64,000 nt of DNA from Rhineura floridana (GCF_030035675.1 NC_084480.1:292068982-292132981); one strand, 5' to 3'. Counted from the first letter of the stretch, positions 22,150-33,354 are shown. A program made the numbers and translations. The notes: a model not told the origin generated them from the sequence alone.

Positions 22150-22990
22150 GAGGTAAGAAATGGGATCCTGTGCAAAGTTTACTGAGAATGGATTGATCAT
22201 TTGCATGGTTATTGAGTTCAATGTGATTTATTCCCCGGCAATCATGCTTAGGATAGGTGAAACTGACTGGGTGGATGGGGAGGGGAGGAGGAGGAAGGGG
22301 AGGGGGAGGGGAGGAAGAGTGAGGGGAGGAGGGGGATGGGAGGGGGAGGGGAGAAAGAGGGCAGGTTTGATCATTTGCATGCTTATTGAGTTCAGTGGGA
22401 TTTACCCCCATGCAATTATACTTAGGATAGGTGAAACTGACCATGTGGGAGGAGTAGAAGAGGGAGGGAGGGCTGGAGTGGGCAGGGGAGGACAAAGAAG
22501 GAAGAGAGGAGGGGAGGAGGAAGGGAAAGGAGAGGAGAAGGAGAAAGGGGGAAGGAGAGGAGAGAAGGGGAGGGAAAATGCAGGTCTCATCATTTGCATG
22601 ATTATTGAGTTCAATAGGATTTATTCCCGTGCAATCATGCTTAGAATAGGTAACACTGACCATGGAGGAGGAGGGGACTGGAGAGGGAAGGAGGGGGGAT
22701 TGGAAGGAGATGGTGGGTGAAGGAATGGGGCGGGAAGGGGCAAAAGGGAGGGGATAGGAGGGAGGAGGAGGGAGCAAGTTTGATCATTTGCACACTTTTT
22801 GAGTTCAGTGGGATTTACTCCTGTACAGTCATGCTTAGGAAAAGTGAAACTAACCTGGGGTAGGGGGAAGAGAGAGAGAAGGGGGGAAGGGGGAGAGAAG
22901 GGCAGGAAGGGTAGGGGTAGGGAGGAAGAGGGAGGGAGGGGAGGAGGGAGAGAGGGGTGGGCGGGCACTGGGCAGAAGGGAAATCCCTTT
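22150..22990. repeat. Purine-rich tandem array, about four units of 190-220 bases
   Basis: Each unit has a core of about 85 bases (TTTGATCATTTGCATGCTTA, TTGAGTTCAGTGGGATTTAC, CATGCTTAGGATAGGTGAAA) followed by a long G/A-only stretch such as GGGGAGGAGGAGGAAGGGG. Cores start near 22184, 22367, 22587 and 22779. The core resembles half of the short 'AGTAAG' MITE. Open frames across the array (Pro/Ser-rich on one strand, Gly/Arg/Glu-rich on the other) are low-complexity artefacts. Confidence 0.87.
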
Positions 22991-23107
22991 TCTTTCCGAA
23001 AAGAAAACATTATGAACAGTATCATTCTTTTTCAGGGTTTCCCCCACCTTTTTATTCAACAGCAGGCACATGTAGCCTCCCACCCAAATTTAAACGAAAG
23101 CTGTCCC

Positions 23108-23397
23108 TGACCACATCCACACCAGACCTTTATTTCACTTTAGACAGACATGGCTTCCCCCAAAGAATCCTGGGAAGTGTAGTTTGTGAAGGGTGCTGAG
23201 AGATGTAGGAGATGCCCTGCTCCCCTCACAGAGCTACAATCCCCAGGGGCTGATGGTTAAACTCCTCTGGCCCCTGAAGCTTTGTCTGGAGAATAGGAGT
23301 CTCTTAACAACTCTTGGCACCCTTGACAAACTACACTTGCCAGGATTCTTTAGGGGAAGCCATGACTGTCTAAATTAAAATAAATGTCTGGAATGGG
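23108..23397. mobile_element. Palindromic MITE, nearly complete
   Basis: Left arm CATGGCTTCCCCCAAAGAAT, GTAGTTTGTGAAGGGTGCTG, CCCCTCACAGAGCTACAATC. The right arm is complementary (GGCACCCTTGACAAACTACA, GGGGAAGCCATGACTG). Same family as 11632, 12345 and 35733. Confidence 0.7.
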
Positions 23398-23935
23398 TGG
23401 GCTACCTGATTAGCCAAGCCAAACAGCTATGAGTCTGGCTTTTGGAACACTGACGGTTCTCAGCATGCCCGACATTATAATAGACTTCAATGTTAAATTT
23501 CTTAAATTAATTAAAACTCAGCCAGGCATTTTTAAAACTTTTAAACAGCAGAAGATGAAGGTCAGAGTACGGGGTAAGGTCGGATTACAGGTACTCTGTG
23601 AACATGGCTGATTTTTAATTAATTTCAAGAAATTATGAGAACACTGACAGAAAAAAGTACAACAGGTCTGAATTTGTTTTCTCTTATTTTACACTTTGAA
23701 CTCTCAGTTCTCTCTGACTGTTTTGTATATTGCCAAGAAAACTTAGAGGGTTCTTAAGCAATTGTTTCTGAGCTCAGGACTATACATTTTGTAAGGTTTT
23801 GTTTTGAAACGAGTTTATGGGAAGCATCAGAATGGCATGGGGGTATTTTCAATTTAACACTGTGGAATGTGAAAAATCCATGCTAGCTATAGTATACAGC
23901 CACTCTCATAACTGTATAATACACTAAGGACCAAT
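23398..23935 (+). repeat. Unclassified block, copy 1 (partner at 35906)
   Basis: About 540 bases align in the same orientation with 35906-36445. They share CAAACAGCTATGAGTCTGGC / CAAACAGCTGTGAGTCTGGC, TTAAATTTCTTAAATTAATT, GACTATACATTTTGTAAGG and GAATGGCATGGGGGTATTTT. Both copies sit directly after the same palindromic MITE. No coding capacity. Confidence 0.65.
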
Positions 23936-24332
23936 ACAAGATGACAGTGACCTATGATCAGATCTCCCCCTCTATTATCATCATCATCATCATCACCATC
24001 ACCACCACATCTTTGGTAAAAAGCAGCCATGGGAGAAGGCATGATTTGGAATAAGGACTGTCGCACCATGGGGGGGGGTGTCTTTTAATCCTTTTTCTAC
24101 ATGCAGTTTTCCCAATGAAAATGTCCCAATATTTTCAATAATGAGACATATGGCAGTTTAGGGAGGTTCTTTTGGAAAACGACATGGGAAAAGGATTTAC
24201 CATCTTTCCTCAGAACTATGATCCCAATTCAAATCTTAACACAAATGTTGTGAGACATGAGATCTGATCACAGGTCTTCATCTCATCTCATGGGGCCCTG
24301 TACCTTTCTTAGGATTTTTTAAAAAGCCATTT

Positions 24333-24500
24333 ATTAAGGTGTTGGACTACGCAGGTTTGAATCTCCCCACAGCCATGAAGCTCACTGGGTGACCTTGGGC
24401 CAGTCACTGCCTCTCAGCCTCAGAGGAAGGCAATGGTATTCATAGGGTCGCCAAAAGTCGGAATCGACTTGAAGGCAGTCCATTTCCATTTCCATTTCAG
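24333..24500 (+). mobile_element. Sauria-type SINE, internally deleted
   Basis: TTAAGGTGTTGGACTACG, then CAGCCATGAAGCTCACTGGG, GGCCAGTCACTGCCTCTCAG, and the BovB-like tail TCGCCAAAAGTCGGAATCG. Compared with the copy at 8372 it lacks the start of the tRNA head and about 38 bases before the tail. Confidence 0.78.
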
Positions 24501-24681
24501 AAGGTAGATTGCACCTAGTTCAGGAACACAGCAAGACCTTTGGACACACCAGGTTTTACATGTCTTAACAGGGCTCTCTTAAAATCCTGCAGATGATTCT
24601 CCTAAGGTAGAAGACCAAATTCCCTTTGATTTTCATTTTAGGTGAAATTTCAGTGAAAGTTTAGTTAAAAGAGTATCATTA

Positions 24682-24981
24682 AAAAGGTAAAGGTGTCCCC
24701 GCACTTATAGTTCGAGTCGTTTCTGACTCTTAGGGTGACGTCTTGCGATGTTTTACTAGGCAGACTGTATATATGGGGTGCGATTGCCAGTTCCTTCCCC
24801 AGCCCCCTAGCATATGCCGGGTACTCATTTTACCGACCATGGATGGATGGAAGGCTGAGTGGACCTCGACCCCTTTTACCGGAGATTCGACTTCCTCCTT
24901 CTGTTGGAATCGAACTCCGGCCATGAGCAGAGCTTCGGCTGTGTTACCGCCGCTTACCACTCTGCGCCACGGAGGATCTTT
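24682..24981 (-). mobile_element. tRNA-derived SINE with 14-base target duplication
   Basis: On the minus strand the head CTCCGTGGCGCAGAGTGG carries the A box and GGAGTTCGATTCCAACAG the B box. The tail GAAACGACTCGAACTATAAG leads to a short A/T end. AAAGAGTATCATTA flanks it perfectly (24668-24681 and 24982-24995). This is a different SINE family from the Sauria type at 8372, but its tail also resembles the BovB 3' end. Confidence 0.9.
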
Positions 24982-25123
24982 AAAGAGTATCATTAGCAGC
25001 AGCCAAAAAAAAACTTCTTATGAATTATGTTTGAGTATAAAGTAGCTCTTTGATATTCCTCTATTGACCTATCCATCCCTACATCCATCCATTTATTATG
25101 AGTGTTTATCATTTGATGCTTAC

Positions 25124-25254
25124 CTCCTGTTAGCATAAGGGCACATTTGCACATACAGTTGTCATTGTCAGCATCTTTGGTACTAAAGTCAGCCCCATGC
25201 AGTATCAGGCTGCTCTGTTTTCCTGCTGTTCCCGAGTGACCCTTCAGATAGAGC
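25124..25254 (-). CDS. ANGPT1: ANGPT1 penultimate exon, fibrinogen-like domain
   Basis: This 131-base exon encodes LYLKGHSGTAGKQSSLILHG, then ADFSTKDADNDNCMCKCALM and LTG, with split codons at both ends (AG|G arginine before it, G|GC glycine after it). The acceptor is CTTTTAG before 25254 and the donor GTAAGC after 25124, both on the minus strand. The DADNDNC segment holds the calcium-binding acidic residues, and the CMCKC cluster the disulfide cysteines, of the angiopoietin fibrinogen-like domain. The only difference I notice from the human ANGPT1 sequence, recalled from memory, is Ser for Thr in KGHSGTAGK. Frame intact. Confidence 0.97.
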
Positions 25255-25832
25255 CTAAAAGAGGAGAGATGATTCATGTTATCAAATACAGTTACACAAA
25301 GATCTACACTTGATTAGGGCTTCTGTGGTGATAACAAATCTGGAACATTCTGAATATCCTGGAAAGGCTTTGAGTCAGTGAAATAATTTCAGCTATGTTG
25401 TTATTAATTAACTAATTTATTGTATATCCCACTCTATCCTGCGGGCTCAGAGTGGTCCGCGGCACTTAAGGCAATTTGGATTCTGCACTTTAATAATTAT
25501 GCTGACCAAAAAATGTGAACAGCACGTTCTCCTTCAAAAGAGTGACAGCAAAGGGATGCAGCAAATAATGTGCATGCAACTCAGTCCTTCCTGCTACGTT
25601 TGCATTGGGCAGGATGCAACAATCTCTGGGTCTGCTGACTGGTGAGAGAATATATGGATGAATTGTGTGGTGAACAGCTAGAGGAACTCGATATCTCTCC
25701 ACACTGTACACTTCTGGTTGTAAATGGCAGCTTCCACATAGAAAGCCAGCGCATCAGGGAGAAAGGCTGAACCCTCTTCTTGGTGTTTGTGTGTGGGTGT
25801 CGTTAACATTCAAACAGCCTGAAGAAGAATTA

Positions 25833-25990
25833 TAACATTTTTGCATGCATGCAGACAGTCCTAGGTACAATTCCCAGCACCCCCAGGTAGTGATGGGACA
25901 GACCTCTGTCTGAAACCCTGGAGAGTTGCTGCTAGCCACTGTCGATACAACAAAGCTAGATGGACCAATGGTCTGATTCAGTAGAGAATA
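25833..25990 (+). mobile_element. tRNA-Ala-derived SINE
   Basis: GCATGCATGCAGACAGTCCT, B-box-like GGTACAATTCCCAGCACC, body CTGAAACCCTGGAGAGTTGC, tail AAGCTAGATGGACCAATGG. The 5' end is truncated. Confidence 0.62.
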
Positions 25991-26051
25991 TATTCCTCCC
26001 TGTGGCTACAAGAAGTTTAAAACAATCACATAACACGAAACTATGTCTTAA

Positions 26052-26453
26052 TAGGGATGTGCACAGCCTCTCCCATCCTCCCTGTGGCTGTGATTCGGGG
26101 TGTGTGTGTCATCCAGGGACCCAGGGACCACCCAGCCAGCCTTGGAGCAAGTCCTCAGGGGGCCGGGCTAATGTTGAATTAGGCCCATAATTTAAAGTAC
26201 AACTGGCAGCAGGGCTCAGTTCAGTGGGGTGCTGTTCCACAAGCAGCTTTCCTGCAGGAAAGCTTGTGAGTGAGCACCTGCACTTGCACAGGATTGCTCC
26301 TTCCACTCAACAGCTGATGAGCAGAGAGGATGGTCCTGTGTGGCACTGCTTTGCAAAGCTGCACCCCACAGGACCCATTCAGACAAGCCCCCCCCAACCT
26401 CTGAATAGGCCCAATTTGGCTTGGGCCTCGGCTGAATGCAGTGCAGAGCCCTA
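26052..26453. mobile_element. hAT-like non-autonomous element
   Basis: Left end TAGGGATGTGCACAG and reversed right end TAGGGCTCTGCACTGC are similar. Flanks TGTCTTAA and GTCTTTAA differ only by an indel, consistent with an old 8-base duplication. The interior is GC-rich and non-coding. Confidence 0.6.
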
Positions 26454-27054
26454 GTCTTTAACATAATGTGTATCCTGGTCCTTCAACTACTGTACTGCCT
26501 AGTTCAGTATTGTCTACTCTGCTTGATTCTGTTGCTGTGTGTGTTTGTGTGCTTAATTTCGTTTAAAGTGGCACCACAGCAAGCAGAGAGTAACAGCAGA
26601 TGTTGAAATGTGAGTGTGCCAGCGTGTGCGTGCGTTTACCTAAGAAAGCAGGCTTTTACCTTGCATCAGCATCACTGAGACTTGAGACTTAGTAAAATAA
26701 GAAAAGCCTATTTATAGAAATACATAGTAGATAGAAAAGCAAACCTAGTTCTAACTAGCTAACTAAGTTGGAGCCATAACACCCAGGTGTAGGAGTTAGC
26801 CCCATGGCTTGGAGAGAGAGCAGAGACAAAGGGATGTCTCCTCTCTCCCGGACAGTGGGAGAAGGAAGGAGTGGAAGGGGCAGAAGGAGGAGGGGCAGGT
26901 AAGCTTTCCTAAAGACGTAACAGTCTAGCGACAGAAGGAACTCAGTCAGAGCATCACAGGTAAAGGTAAACAAGCCTATCCATCTGGAGGACCCTAACTC
27001 TATCTCCCTTCTGGAACGTAAACAAAAGAACAAAACAGGAGTTGCTCTTGCCCC

Positions 27055-27372
27055 ACTTCCAACAGATTCAAGACAGATGAAAGAAAGTACTTCTTCACCC
27101 AGATCATAGATAAATGATGGAATTCACTCCCACCAGAGGTAGCGATGGCCACCAACTTAGATTTCTTTAAAAATGTATTAGACAAATACATGGAGGATAA
27201 TGCTAGCAACGGCTGCTAGCCATGATGGCAATGCTTCTGAATGTTAGATGCTAGGAACACAAGTGGGGAGAGTGCTGTTACCCTCAGGTTCTGGGTTTCT
27301 TATAGGCATCTGGTTGGCTACTGTGAGATGGTGGACTAGTTGGGCCATTGACATGATCCAGCAGGCTCTTAT
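27055..27372 (+). mobile_element. CR1 LINE 3' end
   Basis: GATTCAAGACAGATGAAAG, AAGTACTTCTTCACCCAG, GATGGCCACCAACTTAG and 'GGCATCTGGTTGGCTACTGT' lead to 'GATCCAGCAGGCTCTTATG' and the terminal TTATAGG. It is forward-oriented, unlike most CR1 copies here. Translation gives decayed ORF2 C-terminus. Confidence 0.72.
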
Positions 27373-28291
27373 GTCCTTATAGGATTGTACTGTAAGTTAC
27401 ACAATGCCCATCCACAGTTGAGAAAATGCTGCTGCTACTCAATTACATGTTTCTTTTTAAGCAGCTAGAATTTGCTCCGGTAGGGGGGATTTAGGGGCAC
27501 AGTGTTGGAAAGAATGTAACCCATCAACATGGTGTGATAAATGCAATGTAGGGGAGGTTCAAAATACAAGGCTAAGATAAAGTATCTTGGAAAAAGTCAG
27601 AGAAAGGCCGGACATAAAAACAGCTAAGCTTTATGAGGCACAGTTGAAATGCAGTGCCAATTAGATATTGTTTTCTAAAGCAATATACAGACTGCATTTT
27701 GGAGCAATATATTTAAAAGTATTCTTCTGGACCTTATGCATTTTTTCCCATTGCATGAGCATAAACAAACTAAGTTGAGATGAAAGCCTTATAGATTTAC
27801 TGGGCTTGGACTCTGATGGCTTATTTTGGTAAATCATCTTACTTTTTTTTTCCTCCGCAGAGGAAAATAAACTCCTTTGCAGTAGTGCTGATAGAAAAAT
27901 TACTTCGGAACATGGTATCTACAAGCTTATTTTAAACTGTCACAGATCATCAGTACATCATCCCTGCCAAGCTCACAGAAGCAAATGTCAGCATAAAAAG
28001 TGGCACCTGGCTTTTTGACACCATTCAAAGAACTCTGGCTGTATCCCATCATGAAGATTATGGATGAATATACTGAAGGGCAAGAGGTTTCCTACCCTGG
28101 ATGTTTGGAAGCCCCATGAGAATTTCCACTAATCTTAAAGCCAAACAAGACACGGTGTGGCCAAGGCTCAGTGGGAGAGCAACCGCTTTGCAAGCAGAGT
28201 GGCGGCAAAATGGTAGTAATGGGTAATGACAGTTAAATGTTGTCACCAGTTGTTATGGTTTGGACCCAAGGGGTTCTAGTCAGCCACAGCA

Positions 28292-28382
28292 TACCCATTA
28301 AAATTCATGGAACTAAGTTATAATGACCATTCATTTCAATGGGTTTACTCTGAGTAGAACCAGTACTGGATACATCCCTAAG
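28292..28382. repeat. 'AGTAAG' palindromic MITE
   Basis: CATTAAAATTCATGGAAC and CATTTCAATGGGTTTACTCT form imperfect arms, with GAGTAGAACC and GGATACATCCCTAAG at the right end. Confidence 0.42.
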
Positions 28383-28666
28383 ACTCCACCCTTTTGCCCA
28401 TTCTTGCACTTCCTTTTATTTTCCTATGCAGCTGTGCGCTAACCTGTTCTTTAGTAAATAGCCTCTTTACTGGGCCTACAACAGTGAGTAAACCTGCCTT
28501 ATATTAAATAAGAACCTAACAGAAACACCTTGGACTGGAGCTCAAAACTGGCTAAAATGTTATTGTCCCTGGCCTTTGAAGTGCAGAGCTATGAAGTTAT
28601 CTCCATAGTTGTACTTCAGGCTTACATTCCTGGGGCACAGGCCAATACCATTTGGATCATTACCAC

Positions 28667-28872
28667 AATTGTGATAGAGCACAACAGGTTTTACATGCAG
28701 AAGGTCTCAGGTTCAATCCTCAGCATCTCCAGTTAAAAAGGAAATCAGGTGGAAGGTGATGGGGAAGGGAGACACTTTGTCTGCAGACCTGAAGATCTAC
28801 TGACAGTGATCGTAGGCTATACTGGGCCAGGTGGACCCATCGTCTGATTCTGTATAAAGCAGTTTGATATGT
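28667..28872 (+). mobile_element. tRNA-Ala-derived SINE
   Basis: GATAGAGCACAACAGG, CAGGTTCAATCCTCAGCATC (B box), then GGGCCAGGTGGACCCATCG and CTGTATAAAGCAGTTTGAT. The A box is partly preserved. Confidence 0.65.
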
Positions 28873-29121
28873 TGATTTAAACTGTATTCTCTCACCTGCC
28901 TAGAGAACACATTCACACAGGTGATCCAAGCACATGGAAAGCTATGGAACGTTATCATCCTGGTCAATGAAGTATATGCAGAGTCACCAGGATTGCATGC
29001 AGAGTTCTTTAAAAGCTAAAATCTTGCTGATCAGCTTTTGGGGGAATGCTGGACACAATAATTGAATCCAGGTCTTTGCTCCCCAATCTCTGCAGGGATT
29101 TTAACTTTCAAAAGCCCAAAG

Positions 29122-29692
29122 TAGGGGTGGGAAAAACTGCCAGTTTTGGTTCTCTCAGATTCTCATTTTTCTAATCTGATATTCCATTCTCCACATTTCT
29201 CAGGAATTTGCAATTTTTTAAAATAAAAAATCCTCATGAAAATTCTTCAGCATTTCAGCGTGAACCTTTCATAATAAGCCCATTTTTGTATGCAATTTTG
29301 ACTAATGCACACATTTTTAGCATTTTCTTCTAATATAATGCATGTTGTTATTTTATGGTCTGAAGGCACATGAGGCCAGCTCTAAGCAGGGTCAGGTCTG
29401 GTCAGTGCCTGGATGGGAGAATGCCTGGGAACCATATGTAAGCCGCCTTGGGGTTCTATCATGAAAAGAAAGGCGGGGTATAAATGTAATAAATAAATCA
29501 TATTTGTTTTTATGCATACTTTCCCCTATTATATACATTTTTGTAACCACTGTTTGGTTAGAGAACTGCACTGCAAAATTTGGATGTGTGAGTTTCAAAG
29601 GATGGCTGTGTTTCAGTTCTCATCTTCAGAAATGGCAAATTTGATAATTCAGCTTTAAATGCAAACAGAATTAAATTTCTCCCCCATCCCTA
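29122..29692. mobile_element. hAT non-autonomous element carrying a 5S SINE
   Basis: Perfect 8-base duplication GCCCAAAG at 29114-29121 and 29693-29700. Ends TAGGGGTGGGAAAAACTG and, reversed, TAGGGATGGGGGAGAAATT. The interior is AT-rich (CATTTTTGTATGCAATTTTG) and non-coding. A 5S-derived SINE sits at 29353-29500. The 3' part of a related element is at 40340-40526. Confidence 0.88.
29353..29500 (+). mobile_element. 5S-rRNA-derived SINE with L2-like tail
   Basis: CCAGCTCTAAGCAGGGTCAG, GGTCAGTGCCTGGATGGGAG and ATGCCTGGGAACC match the 3' half of 5S rRNA (internal promoter region). The tail TAAGCCGCCTTGGGGTTC then GGCGGGGTATAAATG and AATAAATAAA is like an L2 3' end. Squamates are known to carry a 5S-derived SINE of this build. 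The 5' end is truncated. Confidence 0.82.
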
Positions 29693-29897
29693 GCCCAAAG
29701 CAGTAAGTGGTGAATCAGAGAGGGAAATCGTATGCAGCATCTAGGTGTGAACTCGCATCTTCCATCCTCCCCAGGATGTACATATATCATTCTGCTTCCA
29801 TGTGCAGATGAATGCAGAGGCATTCACATTCCACACAGAGATTGCTTTCTCCAACACCCTGTTGAGAGTCTACATCCAGTTCCTATCATGGGTGAAT

Positions 29898-30035
29898 CAG
29901 TGTTTCCCAACCTTTTTTTATTTTTTTGTTGCTGGACTACAGTTCCCATAATTCCTGACCATTGGCCATGCTGGCTGGGGCTGATGGGAGTTGTAGTCCA
30001 GCAACAAAAAAATAAAAAGAGGTTGGGAAACACTG
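29898..30035. mobile_element. 138-base palindromic MITE
   Basis: CAGTGTTTCCCAACCTTTTT and its reverse complement close the element. GTTGCTGGACTACAGTTCCC pairs with GGGAGTTGTAGTCCAGCAAC around a loop of about 35 bases. No target duplication can be made out, so the superfamily is unproven although the ends look hAT-like. Confidence 0.85.
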
Positions 30036-30834
30036 CAAGTTTAGCTGAACCATGATTGTTTGAAAATCCTGCCACCATTACATCAAACTGAAGACACTTT
30101 TAAAATAATATACTCTTTATTTTTCCCACATGATAACGGAGTATTGGATAATTTAGGAGCAGTTTATTATTTTTTAAAATGGACCTTCAAGACAGATGCA
30201 TTTCTTGTTATTGGTAAGTTTGCTTTGCTTTTTGCCATTTCTGCTCTGTGATACCGCTTGGATGACCTTCAGTTTATTCCAAATAAAAACAATGTTTCTC
30301 TCCCCTCCTCCAAAAGGATTAGATCAGAAAAGTGTTGCTCTAACTGTTTAACATCTGCACGTCAGGCTGTAAAGCTCTTTTTCATTGTACTACAAACTTG
30401 CCCCTGTAAAGCAGTTGAGTTGAAATTTCTCAGAAATAACGTTTTCTGATAAATTTTCTGAGATTTCTCTTTTTCTCCCCTCCCCCCACACTGAAGATTC
30501 ACAATTCTTCGCGGAGGCTGCCATTCCCCCTTTCCCCTAAAATGCCCTAGAAAGACACGAGATTTGGGGTATTGTGGAAGATACAGAGTGGCGGCCAGAC
30601 TGCCCAAACAGTTGCTGTGGAAGAAACAACAAAAGCTTTAGGGGAAAAGAACCAAGCATGATGTGCTAATGGTGAGCCCCACCCACAAAAACTCACACCC
30701 GGGTGAAATTTGGTGACATGGTCCTCCCCAACTTTCTTCTACACCCAAACAGAGTGGAGACTTTCAAGAGGCTATTTGTGCACACCCCTACAAAGAAATT
30801 TGGGCTGCAATTCCAGGTTTATTAATGCCAAGTT

Positions 30835-30912
30835 GTATGTGACTAAGTCATACTCAGGGTCTTAAGCCATTGACTTCAATAGGTCTACTCAGAGTATGAC
30901 TTAATCAGTTAC
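30835..30912. repeat. 'AGTAAG' palindromic MITE
   Basis: GACTAAGTCATACTCAGG and its near-complement CAGAGTATGACTTAATCAG flank TTGACTTCAATAGG. A related half lies at about 31020-31080. Confidence 0.45.
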
Positions 30913-31424
30913 CACTGCATATATTTAATATTTTAACCTTTTTTTAAAGAATAAAAAATACATTCAACTCTTACTCAGAGACCCACTGAAATTAAGGAAC
31001 CTAATGAACTGCACGTATCTTTCACCTTTGAACTTCAGTGTGTCTACTCTGAGTAAGACTACCATTGAATACCGCCCATAACGTAGCTTTTGGCTCTGCA
31101 GCATTTCTTACTCTGAGCAAAAGACAAATGGGTACAAATCATTCTGAGAGCAGGACAAAATGCCCTTACAGATGTATGTATGTGACTGTCATGTAATTAT
31201 TTGGGGCTCCAAGCTGAAGTGTGCTGGTGCAAGAGCACAAAAAGAATCCAGTCCTCACCCTTTCTCTGTAGATTAGTGTTAAGTGACACTTGGGCATCTG
31301 CACTGCGGAAGACTTTCCTACGGGGATACTGCTGGGTAGGGGCTGATTGATGATACTTCTGAAATTCTCCCCCTCTGAACTCTGAATTAATTCCTGGTCT
31401 CATGGCCACACTGCATGTGATATT

Positions 31425-31501
31425 AAATGCCGCCCTGGGCTCCTGCTGACAGGAAGGGCAAGATATAAATCAAATAATCAATCAATCAATCAATCAATCA
31501 A
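31425..31501 (+). mobile_element. L2 LINE 3' tail with (AATC)n
   Basis: GCCGCCCTGGGCTCCTGCTG, GGAAGGGCAAGATATAAATC, then six or so AATC repeats. Only the terminal part of L2 is present. Confidence 0.6.
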
Positions 31502-31732
31502 ATGTGCTGTTGCAATGGACAGGAGCATTTTTTTAATGGAAAAAACTTGGGGAGGGGGAGTGAGATCAGAACTATGGCACTTGGGGAGGGGGAAGTTTAA
31601 CCCTTTTCCTCCTGCTGCAAGCTCAACAAAAACTTCCTCTCTTCCCCTGACATTGATATTTGTGGTGGGAGGAAAGCTCCTACTGCTGACAATGGGAATG
31701 TTCTTACTAACTGAACAAACAAGGAACATTCT

Positions 31733-31850
31733 AGGCCAGCTTTTGCCAACACATTGTCCTCCAGATGTTGTGGATTACTACTACCCTCATCCCTGGTCAT
31801 TGGCCACAATGATTGGTGTTGATGGGCTAGATTGGGGAAGGCTGTTGTAG
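31733..31850. mobile_element. hAT-like MITE
   Basis: GGCCAGCTTTTGCCAACAC, CCAGATGTTGTGGATTACTA, CCTGGTCATTGGCCACAATG, GGTGTTGATGGGCTAG and GGGGAAGGCTGTTGTAG: a diverged copy of the CAGC..TTGGCCA MITE group. Confidence 0.5.
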
Positions 31851-32490
31851 ACTACAAGACTATAATGAACAAGCATAAAATGTCTATGAAGTATCTACAA
31901 AAGACACAGAAATCAGATCGAGCATGGATCAGGTTTCTTTGATTGAGGCGGAGGAACATCTTCCAACAGTATGGTTTCTAGTTGTGCATCCATACTATTA
32001 AGTTCCTATCAAGTCCCTTTTCTCCTACACCAAGGCTATTGTTTCCCTGCAGTGTTAAATGAGTCATTCATTGGGTTCTAAGTTTGTGGATAATATTTAT
32101 ATGAGAACCTTAATATTGTTTGCATGTAGAAGAGAGTTAACTGTATAGAAAAAAAAATCAAGATTGGGCATGTTCTCTTGAGCTCTCCTACAGCTAGCTG
32201 TTTATATTCATGACGTTCTTCCAACCTAATAGCATAACTGTGTTTTACTATAAGTTCTCTTTGGGCCTTTGCAAATTTGGGTTTTGATTTCTCTAGTGTT
32301 AATGACTTAACAGACCTTTCACATCATGTTGCAAAGACGGGCTCCAGTACAGATGGAAAAGAGATTGTGGTTGCTAGCAGACTGAGCTGTAAGAAACAGC
32401 GTAACAAGTGTCCTTTCTTGTTTTTGTTTTAATCCACCCAACATTTGGTTTGACATGAGATTTTCAAGATCTGACATGATCCACATCAAG

Positions 32491-32492
32491 GG

Positions 32493-32527
<35 letters not shown>

Positions 32528-32560
32528 GGGGGGGGAGGGAGAGGGAGGGAGGGAGGGAGA
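32491..32560. repeat. (GT)n-(GA)n-(GGGA)n microsatellite
   Basis: A TGTGTGTG run grades into GAGAGAGAGA and then GGGAGG/GAGGGAGGGA. Confidence 0.92.
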
Positions 32561-33354
32561 ACAGGGAGTATTTTTAATGGTCCTCCCTTAAAGTGTAATA
32601 TTTTCATGGAAGATTTTAAACAACATCCCAGTGCAAGTAAAATGCTGATCTAGTTTAACTAATGGGTTAGATCCTGATTACTATACCATCATGTAATGAC
32701 AATGGGAGATGCTGGATTAAAATATTCCAGAGATTTATGTCCCAGAGTTCACTCATTTCCAAATGTAGCAGCCACTGAAATGTACAGCTTTTTAAGAATA
32801 GTCTTTCTGAGAATGATTTTATGCATATTACTTGAAGTTAGGATTAATTTAAGCTCTGTAAGCAAAACATTCTTAACTCCTTACCAGCTAATGTGCAGGG
32901 GTCATGTGACATGTCATGCAAAAAGAATACATGGATCTGCTCTATTTCTAATCTACACATGCTCAATAGTATCCCATGCACATTGTTCACAAACTCAATT
33001 GAATGCAAATAAGCCAAGGTGGGAACAGTGGGCAAATATGACCCAGTTCTCCAGGTGTTACCTGCACATGTCATGTTGTGTGAACAAAACTGAATTGTTT
33101 TATCCTGTGTTGCTCCCTATAGCAGCCTTGAAAATAAATCCACAAAAATCACTAGCTTGCTGGGTGCTGGCAGTAAAGGAACAGAGATCTTTGTGCTCCT
33201 TGCAACAACCCACTGAATTCCTGTGCTGGGCTCAGAGGAGGGATGGAGTGCTAGAATTCCATCACTCCTCCACCAGGCTGCTGTCTTGCTGCTCCATGCA
33301 CTCACCTGAAAACAGTTGCCTCTGGTTACCAGGCTACTATTTATTTATTCTATT

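Larger units (their letters stand above)
4168..25123 (-). other. ANGPT1: ANGPT1 last intron (20,956 bases)
   Basis: The donor is GTAAGC right after 25124 and the acceptor is TTTCAG right before 4167, minus strand. The intron is phase 1 (G|GC). Besides the elements listed separately, I see no gene or clear repeat in 4168-4916 (only a short GACA-like run near 4458-4485), 5800-6640, 9613-10289, 12951-15097, 15294-16186, 16296-17639, 18633-18811, 20041-20788 and 23936-24332. Just before the BovB, 6645-6690 resembles a minus-strand L2 tail. Confidence 0.93.

Noticed and set aside
22121-22777. Open frames of 218 (minus, Pro/Ser-rich) and 186 (plus, Gly/Arg/Glu-rich) codons
   Set aside because: They are created by the purine-rich tandem array, where stop codons are rare on both strands.
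29353-29420. Possible 5S rRNA gene
   Set aside because: Only the 3' half matches, it is diverged and is followed by an L2-like tail, so it is a 5S-derived SINE.
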